DNA of 31,404 nucleotides from a virus: IMG/VR virus record IMGVR_UViG_3300017962_000057, positions 1 through 31,404 of that record, one strand, 5' to 3'. Shown piece after piece: positions 26,896-31,404 of the stretch. The notes below the pieces were generated by a model, which was not told the origin of the DNA, searched no databases, and worked only from the letters and a program-made list of their open reading frames with translations. Both the position numbers and the translations under genes were made by a program. The stretch's first letter is position 1. Every line of letters begins with the position of its first letter.

Positions 26896-28911
26896 ATGGC
26901 ATATACAATACCTTACACGGACGAAGCTAATAAAGGCACAATTAACGTTGAAGACAATACAATTAATCAACAAACCAGTGTCAAATTGCCAGGAAGAAAC
27001 ACAACTGCGTATGGTACAGCAATTGCAGAAAATTTTTTACATTTATTAGAAAATTTTGCTGCAACATCAGCGCCTTCGAATCCAGTTGAAGGACAGTTAT
27101 GGTATGATTCTACTTTAGGAGTAGAACAATTAAAAGTATTTGATGGAACAAATTGGGTTTCAGCTGGAGGATTAAAGAAAGCACAAACTGCACCTGAAGC
27201 AAATCAAAGTTTATTAGGCGATTTATGGGTAGATACTGATAATCAACAGCTTTATCTATTCAGCGGAAGCGGTTGGGTTTTAGTAGGCCCAGAATTCAGC
27301 CAAGGACTTGTTACAGGTGTTACTGCAGATATTGTTGTAGGAACTGATGATCAAAATTACAGTATTTTGTTAGTACAAATTGCTGCAAATACAATGGCAA
27401 TAGTTAGTACAAATTCTTTTACTCCTAAAATAAAAATTCCTGGGTTTACAGTAATTAATCCAGGTTTTAATTTAAGCGCAAACAACATTTCAGGTTCAGG
27501 TGTTTCTAAATATTATGGTATTGCTGAAAAAGCTGAAAATTTAATTATTAATAATAACACTGTTGCTGCAGGAAATTTTTTAAGAGGCGACACAACTAGT
27601 AATACAAGTTATCCAATTAATATTAGGAATAACGTAGGAATAAACTATGGTATTAATGCAGAATTAAATATCGGAGTTTCGGGTAATACCGGGGTTATAC
27701 AACACAATGTGGCAGGGTCAAGTATTGATGTAAAAGTTAAAAATGATGGATTGTCTCAGACTGTTATAAGAATAGATAGTGATTTACAAGTTGGAATTAA
27801 TAATTTAGCTCCTGCAGAAGCATTGGATGTAACAGGAAATATACTATCCAGTGGAACTGTTTCGTCAAATAGTACAGAAAATGCAATTAGTTTAAATTCA
27901 GGAGCAATAAAAACATTAGGAGGTCTTTCTGTAAGTCAAGATGTATATATTGGAGGTAAATTAACTGTTTTAGCAGAAACAAAAACTAATAATGTAGTAC
28001 CTGATCAAAGTAATTTTAGAGATGTAGGAGCAAAAACTTTACCATATGCAAATATATATGCAACAAAATTTGTAGGAAATTTAGAAGGTAATGTAAGCGG
28101 AACAGTAAGTGGAAGGGCCGGATCTGCTGACAAGCTTACTTCTCCTACTACTTTTAGGATAACCGGAGATGTAAGTGCAGATGATATTGTTTTTGATGGG
28201 CAAACTGGCACCAGTATAAAAAACTTTCAAACTACAATATCAAATGAAATTGTTGCAACTAAGCCTAATATTTTAGTTTCTCAAGCAGATGACGAATTTT
28301 TGTTTAACAGAGTTACTGGTAATACTGGATTAAAAAAGATTTCAAGACAAAATTTATTAGCAGCCGTTCCAATACTGCCAGTAGGTTCTATTGTACCATA
28401 TGCTGGATTATCTGCTCCTGTTAATTGGTTGTTGTGTGATGGTGCGGAAGTTTTAATTTCTGATTATACTGCTTTATTTGACATAATTGGAAGAACATAT
28501 AAGGCTATACCGCAAACAGGGTACTTTGCTTTACCTGATTTGAGAGGTAGATTTGCTTTAGGTGCTGACAATATGGGAGGTAATAGTGCAAATATTAATA
28601 CCACAATAGCAGCAGATACAATTGGTGCAGTTGGCGGAGCTTCGTCAGTTACACTTCAAAAAAATAACTTACCAGACCATAAACATAATTTAAGAGGTGA
28701 TAGTGGAGATCAGTATTATGCTGTAAGAGATTTGCCAGGTACTCCTAATGATTTAGAAGCTGTATTGTATGATGCACCTACAGCAACTGGTGCAGGGCAA
28801 GCTTTGCCAAATAGTGGTAGTATTTTGACGGATACTGCTTTAGCTCAACCGTTTGATGTAATCAACCCGTTTTTAACAATGAATTACATAATTTATGCTG
28901 GACAAGGATAA
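26896..28911 (+). CDS. short tail fibre-like protein with phage collar domain (gp12-like end)
   Basis: This 671-aa protein starts at 26896 with GAAGGA at 26884-26889. Residues 1-140 are the N-terminal domain shared with the next two genes (ENFLHLLENFA, GQLWYDSTLG, LKVFDGTNW, GDLWVDTDNQQLYLF, VLVGPEF). The middle is fibrous, with AEALDVTGNILSSGTV near 310-325 and NIYATKFVGNLEGNVSG near 390-405, common in trimeric marine phage fibres. Residues about 492-605 match the phage tail collar domain (LPVGSIVPYAG, WLLCDGAEV, LPDLRGRFALGADN, NNLPDHKHNL). H595-K-H597 corresponds to the H-x-H pair that binds zinc in the T4 gp12 trimer. T4 gp12 irreversibly binds the host surface. I infer a short-tail-fibre or receptor-binding role; the receptor is unknown. 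Confidence 0.75.
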   Translation: MAYTIPYTDEANKGTINVEDNTINQQTSVKLPGRNTTAYGTAIAENFLHLLENFAATSAPSNPVEGQLWYDSTLGVEQLKVFDGTNWVSAGGLKKAQTAPEANQSLLGDLWVDTDNQQLYLFSGSGWVLVGPEFSQGLVTGVTADIVVGTDDQNYSILLVQIAANTMAIVSTNSFTPKIKIPGFTVINPGFNLSANNISGSGVSKYYGIAEKAENLIINNNTVAAGNFLRGDTTSNTSYPINIRNNVGINYGINAELNIGVSGNTGVIQHNVAGSSIDVKVKNDGLSQTVIRIDSDLQVGINNLAPAEALDVTGNILSSGTVSSNSTENAISLNSGAIKTLGGLSVSQDVYIGGKLTVLAETKTNNVVPDQSNFRDVGAKTLPYANIYATKFVGNLEGNVSGTVSGRAGSADKLTSPTTFRITGDVSADDIVFDGQTGTSIKNFQTTISNEIVATKPNILVSQADDEFLFNRVTGNTGLKKISRQNLLAAVPILPVGSIVPYAGLSAPVNWLLCDGAEVLISDYTALFDIIGRTYKAIPQTGYFALPDLRGRFALGADNMGGNSANINTTIAADTIGAVGGASSVTLQKNNLPDHKHNLRGDSGDQYYAVRDLPGTPNDLEAVLYDAPTATGAGQALPNSGSILTDTALAQPFDVINPFLTMNYIIYAGQG

Positions 28912-28914
28912 TCA

Positions 28915-30837
28915 ATGAGTTATAGGATAAACAGAACTGATGGCGAATTAATTGTTGACTTAACAGATGGTATTGTTGATGAAACAACAACAGATTTGAC
29001 ATTAATTGGAAAAAATTACAAAGGCTTTGGAGAATTTTTAAATGAAAATTTTGTAAAATTACTAGAAAATTTTGCATCAACTTCTAATCCTACAAATCCT
29101 CTTACAGGTCAATTATGGTATGACAAACAAGATCAAAAATTGAAAGTTTTTGACGGAACACAATTTCGCTCAGCTAGCGGAACAATAGTAAATAGTTCGC
29201 AACCTACAAATTTAATTGCAGGAGATATTTGGATTGATAATGAAAATAATAAATTATATCTCTTTGATGGAACGGATTTAACTTTAGTAGGGCCAACATA
29301 TAATGCAGGGCAAGGGAAAACTGGTTTTGAAACTGATACACAAGTTGATACTAATAATATAACGCATGTTATTTTAAAACTCTTTATAGGTGGTCAACTT
29401 TATGGTGTATATTCCCCCGAGACATTTATTGTTCCTATAAATTTTGCAATACCAGGGTATTCTACTGATCCTGATGATATAGAATTTCCACCAAGACAAA
29501 AATTGTATAGAGGATTTAATGTTGCACGTGGCAGCGATGAATCAGGCACTTCTGGATTTTGGTATAACGGCACTGCTACAAGTGCAAAAGGCTTAATAGA
29601 CGATGTTGGTAATATTAAAACTGCTGAAAATTTTATGGCAAGCGACGGAAATGCTACTACAATCGGAAGTCTTAAAATTAAAAATAGTGCAGGGTTAAGT
29701 GTAGGTGTTGGAGACAGTGAATATGTCGTTTTAAAAGTAACTGGTAACACAAGTATTTTAGAATGTCAACAAATAAATGCTGATTTTGCCATAAGAGTAA
29801 GGCAAGGTAGTTCATTTATTAATCCAATTTATGTTGATGCATCGTCTGGAAATATGGGTGTGTATACAACTGCTCCTACGCATACTTTGGATGTAAATGG
29901 AGATATGCAAGTAAGAGGATCATTATATGTCCAAGGTGATTCTGCATTTATTAACACAACCACATTGCGAGTATTAGATAAAAATATTGAATTGGGCTTG
30001 TTAGACGATAGCACAGAAGGTGACGATGTAACTGCAGACGGTGGCGGAATTATTTTAAGAAGTAGTAATTCATCTAAAGATTTAATATGGAACAGAAGTT
30101 ATGCTGCATGGTCTAGTAATCAAAACTTTAATTTAACAACTACTCCAGTTAACAGTCAGCCATGCTTTATGATAGACGGAACTAAAATTTTAGATAAAGA
30201 TGAGCTTAATGTAAGATACGCTTTTAGTTTAGAAAGAGTCGGTGTACTGTCAGAATTAACAATTGATGATTTATATTTTGACGGTAATAGTATACAAAGA
30301 ATAAATGGCACCGGACTTTATATAAATGTAGGAGGTCCTGTAACACTTAATAATTTAAATATAACCGGACTTGCAACACCAGTAGGTTTAACTGATGCCA
30401 CACATAAGGATTATGTAGATACTTTAGTAAATTCACAACAGTTAAATTTTCAAATAGATGCGACGGGTTTAACCGATCCTAATGATATATCAATTGGTGA
30501 TGGACCAATTAATTCTATTAGAAGTTTGATTGAATTGTTAAGACCTGCTAGTACTGTAGAAGCTGGAACTGTAGCAAAAATACTAGTTACATCATATGAT
30601 TCAGCTACAGTTCAAAATATACCAGTTACCGTAGAAACTAATAATACAGGAACTTTACAAATTAGTTATATTCCAGTTAGAGACCAATTAGGAACTGGAA
30701 CTGAAGCAGTTGTCCAAGATATTGCAGCAAATAGTGATACTTCAGGGACTGTGCAATTAATCGTGGTTCGTTATATATATGAATTTAACGCACAAGCAAA
30801 CATTTGGACGTATGTAACAAGGACAATATTTAATTAA
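28915..30837 (+). CDS. tail fibre-like protein, second paralogue (no collar domain)
   Basis: This 640-aa protein begins three bases after the previous stop, with AAGGA just upstream in the last codons of that gene. Residues 1-135 repeat the shared N-terminal domain (GKNYKGFGEFLNENFVKLLE, GQLWYDKQDQKLKVFDGT, GDIWIDNENNKLYLFDGT, LVGPTYN). Then come fibre-type segments: THTLDVNGDMQVRGSLYVQG (about 323-342), LRVLDKNIELGLLDD (about 348-362), GGGIILRSSNSSKDLIWNR (about 374-392), and LATPVGLTDATHKDYVDT (about 486-503), a widespread fibre motif. The end is beta-rich with no collar domain and no recognisable receptor tip. It is probably a virion fibre or baseplate-attached spike sharing the attachment point, or the partner set, of its paralogues. 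Confidence 0.65.
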   Translation: MSYRINRTDGELIVDLTDGIVDETTTDLTLIGKNYKGFGEFLNENFVKLLENFASTSNPTNPLTGQLWYDKQDQKLKVFDGTQFRSASGTIVNSSQPTNLIAGDIWIDNENNKLYLFDGTDLTLVGPTYNAGQGKTGFETDTQVDTNNITHVILKLFIGGQLYGVYSPETFIVPINFAIPGYSTDPDDIEFPPRQKLYRGFNVARGSDESGTSGFWYNGTATSAKGLIDDVGNIKTAENFMASDGNATTIGSLKIKNSAGLSVGVGDSEYVVLKVTGNTSILECQQINADFAIRVRQGSSFINPIYVDASSGNMGVYTTAPTHTLDVNGDMQVRGSLYVQGDSAFINTTTLRVLDKNIELGLLDDSTEGDDVTADGGGIILRSSNSSKDLIWNRSYAAWSSNQNFNLTTTPVNSQPCFMIDGTKILDKDELNVRYAFSLERVGVLSELTIDDLYFDGNSIQRINGTGLYINVGGPVTLNNLNITGLATPVGLTDATHKDYVDTLVNSQQLNFQIDATGLTDPNDISIGDGPINSIRSLIELLRPASTVEAGTVAKILVTSYDSATVQNIPVTVETNNTGTLQISYIPVRDQLGTGTEAVVQDIAANSDTSGTVQLIVVRYIYEFNAQANIWTYVTRTIFN

Positions 30838-30852
30838 AGGAGAGGTGTCAAA

Positions 30853-31404
30853 ATGGCTTACATAATTAATAAATTTAATTCGGCCCAGTTAACTGTAGTT
30901 GAGGACGGAACTGTAGATCAAACTACTGATATTAAGTTAGTTGGAAAAAATTATGCAGGATATGGAGAAATACAAAATGAAAATTTTATATTTCTATTAG
31001 AAAACTTTGCAGGAGGCAATGAACCTCCAAAAGCTATTGCAGGTCAAATTTGGTTCGATAGTACAAATAGTAAATTAAAGTTTTATGACGGAACAAAATG
31101 GCGAACTACTGGTGGTGCGGAAATAAATAACTCTGCTCCAGCAGGGTTAGCAGAAGGAGATTTTTGGTGGGATAACAATAATGAACAATTGTATGCATAC
31201 AATGGTACTAGTTTTGTTTTAGTAGGGCCACAAGGTGTAGGAGATTCTGTAACTAGATTTCAAAGTAGGACAATTCTAGATACAAACGGTACTCCAAAAG
31301 CTGTAATTGTTTCTATTGTAGAAGATGAAATCATTCATATAATCAGCTCAAATGAATTTACAATAGGCGGTCAAGATTCTCCTGATTATCCAGGATTTGA
31401 TGTA
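30853..31404 (+). CDS. tail fibre-like protein, third paralogue, 3' truncated by the window
   Basis: The ATG at 30853 follows a strong AAGGAG (30837-30842) that overlaps the previous stop. The frame is open for 184 codons to the window edge. The visible part is the shared N-terminal domain (GKNYAGYGEIQNENFIFLLE, GQIWFDSTNSKLKFYDGT, GDFWWDNNNEQLYAYNGT, VLVGPQG), then the start of a beta domain (VIVSIVEDEIIHIISSNEF). The rest, including any receptor-binding tip, lies outside. Similarity to the two genes before it makes the fibre-family call good, but function beyond that cannot be judged. Confidence 0.65.
   Translation, partial: MAYIINKFNSAQLTVVEDGTVDQTTDIKLVGKNYAGYGEIQNENFIFLLENFAGGNEPPKAIAGQIWFDSTNSKLKFYDGTKWRTTGGAEINNSAPAGLAEGDFWWDNNNEQLYAYNGTSFVLVGPQGVGDSVTRFQSRTILDTNGTPKAVIVSIVEDEIIHIISSNEFTIGGQDSPDYPGFDV

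Overview
The window looks like about 31 kb of late (virion) gene region from a tailed phage of the marine T4-like myovirus type. By eye the DNA is very AT-rich, with roughly seven A or T in ten bases. The gene set and order (tail-tube cap/initiator, gp53, hub, gp5 spike, gp25, gp6, very large wedge-like protein, fibres) follow the T4 baseplate block. The late sigma factor gp55 lies upstream in the opposite direction. The AT-richness and the style of the fibre proteins suggest a host such as SAR11/Pelagibacter or low-GC Prochlorococcus. The sequence does not settle the host. There are no tRNA genes, insertion sequences, CRISPR arrays, integrase or lysogeny genes, and no gene-free stretch above 300 bases.

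Layout. Positions 1-603 (minus strand) hold the N-terminal 201 codons of a gp55-like late sigma factor, cut by the window edge. The 82-base divergent gap (604-685) holds a near-perfect sigma70-type promoter firing left into gp55. It also holds a T4-late-type box (AATAAATA) firing right into the virion genes, and the two elements overlap by two bases. From 686 to 6185 there is a tight plus-strand run: tube cap/initiator-like protein, small gp53-like wedge protein, 775-aa putative hub protein, gp5-like spike without lysozyme domain, and gp25. A second late box sits in the 54-base gap before an unusually long gp6 (1137 aa).

Positions 9670-26259, more than half the window, are one uninterrupted ORF of 5529 codons in the gp7 position. 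It looks like a baseplate-wedge N-terminal part followed by a mosaic of beta-rich modules: cupredoxin-like, carbohydrate-binding-like, FG-GAP-like, glycine-rich GKGY motifs, and repeated GDG modules. A conserved-looking 204-aa protein of unknown function follows. Then come three tandem fibre genes sharing an N-terminal domain. The first ends in a phage collar domain like T4 gp12, and the third is cut by the window edge.

How it works together (inference from T4). Early in infection host-type sigma70 would transcribe gp55. gp55 would then redirect RNA polymerase to the late boxes. The plus-strand products would build the baseplate: central hub and spike (775-aa protein and gp5), the tube start, wedges (gp53, gp25, gp6, giant protein), and peripheral fibres that touch the host. 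The most unusual items are the 5529-aa protein, the overlapping divergent promoters around gp55, and a perfect 12-bp hairpin inside the giant gene.
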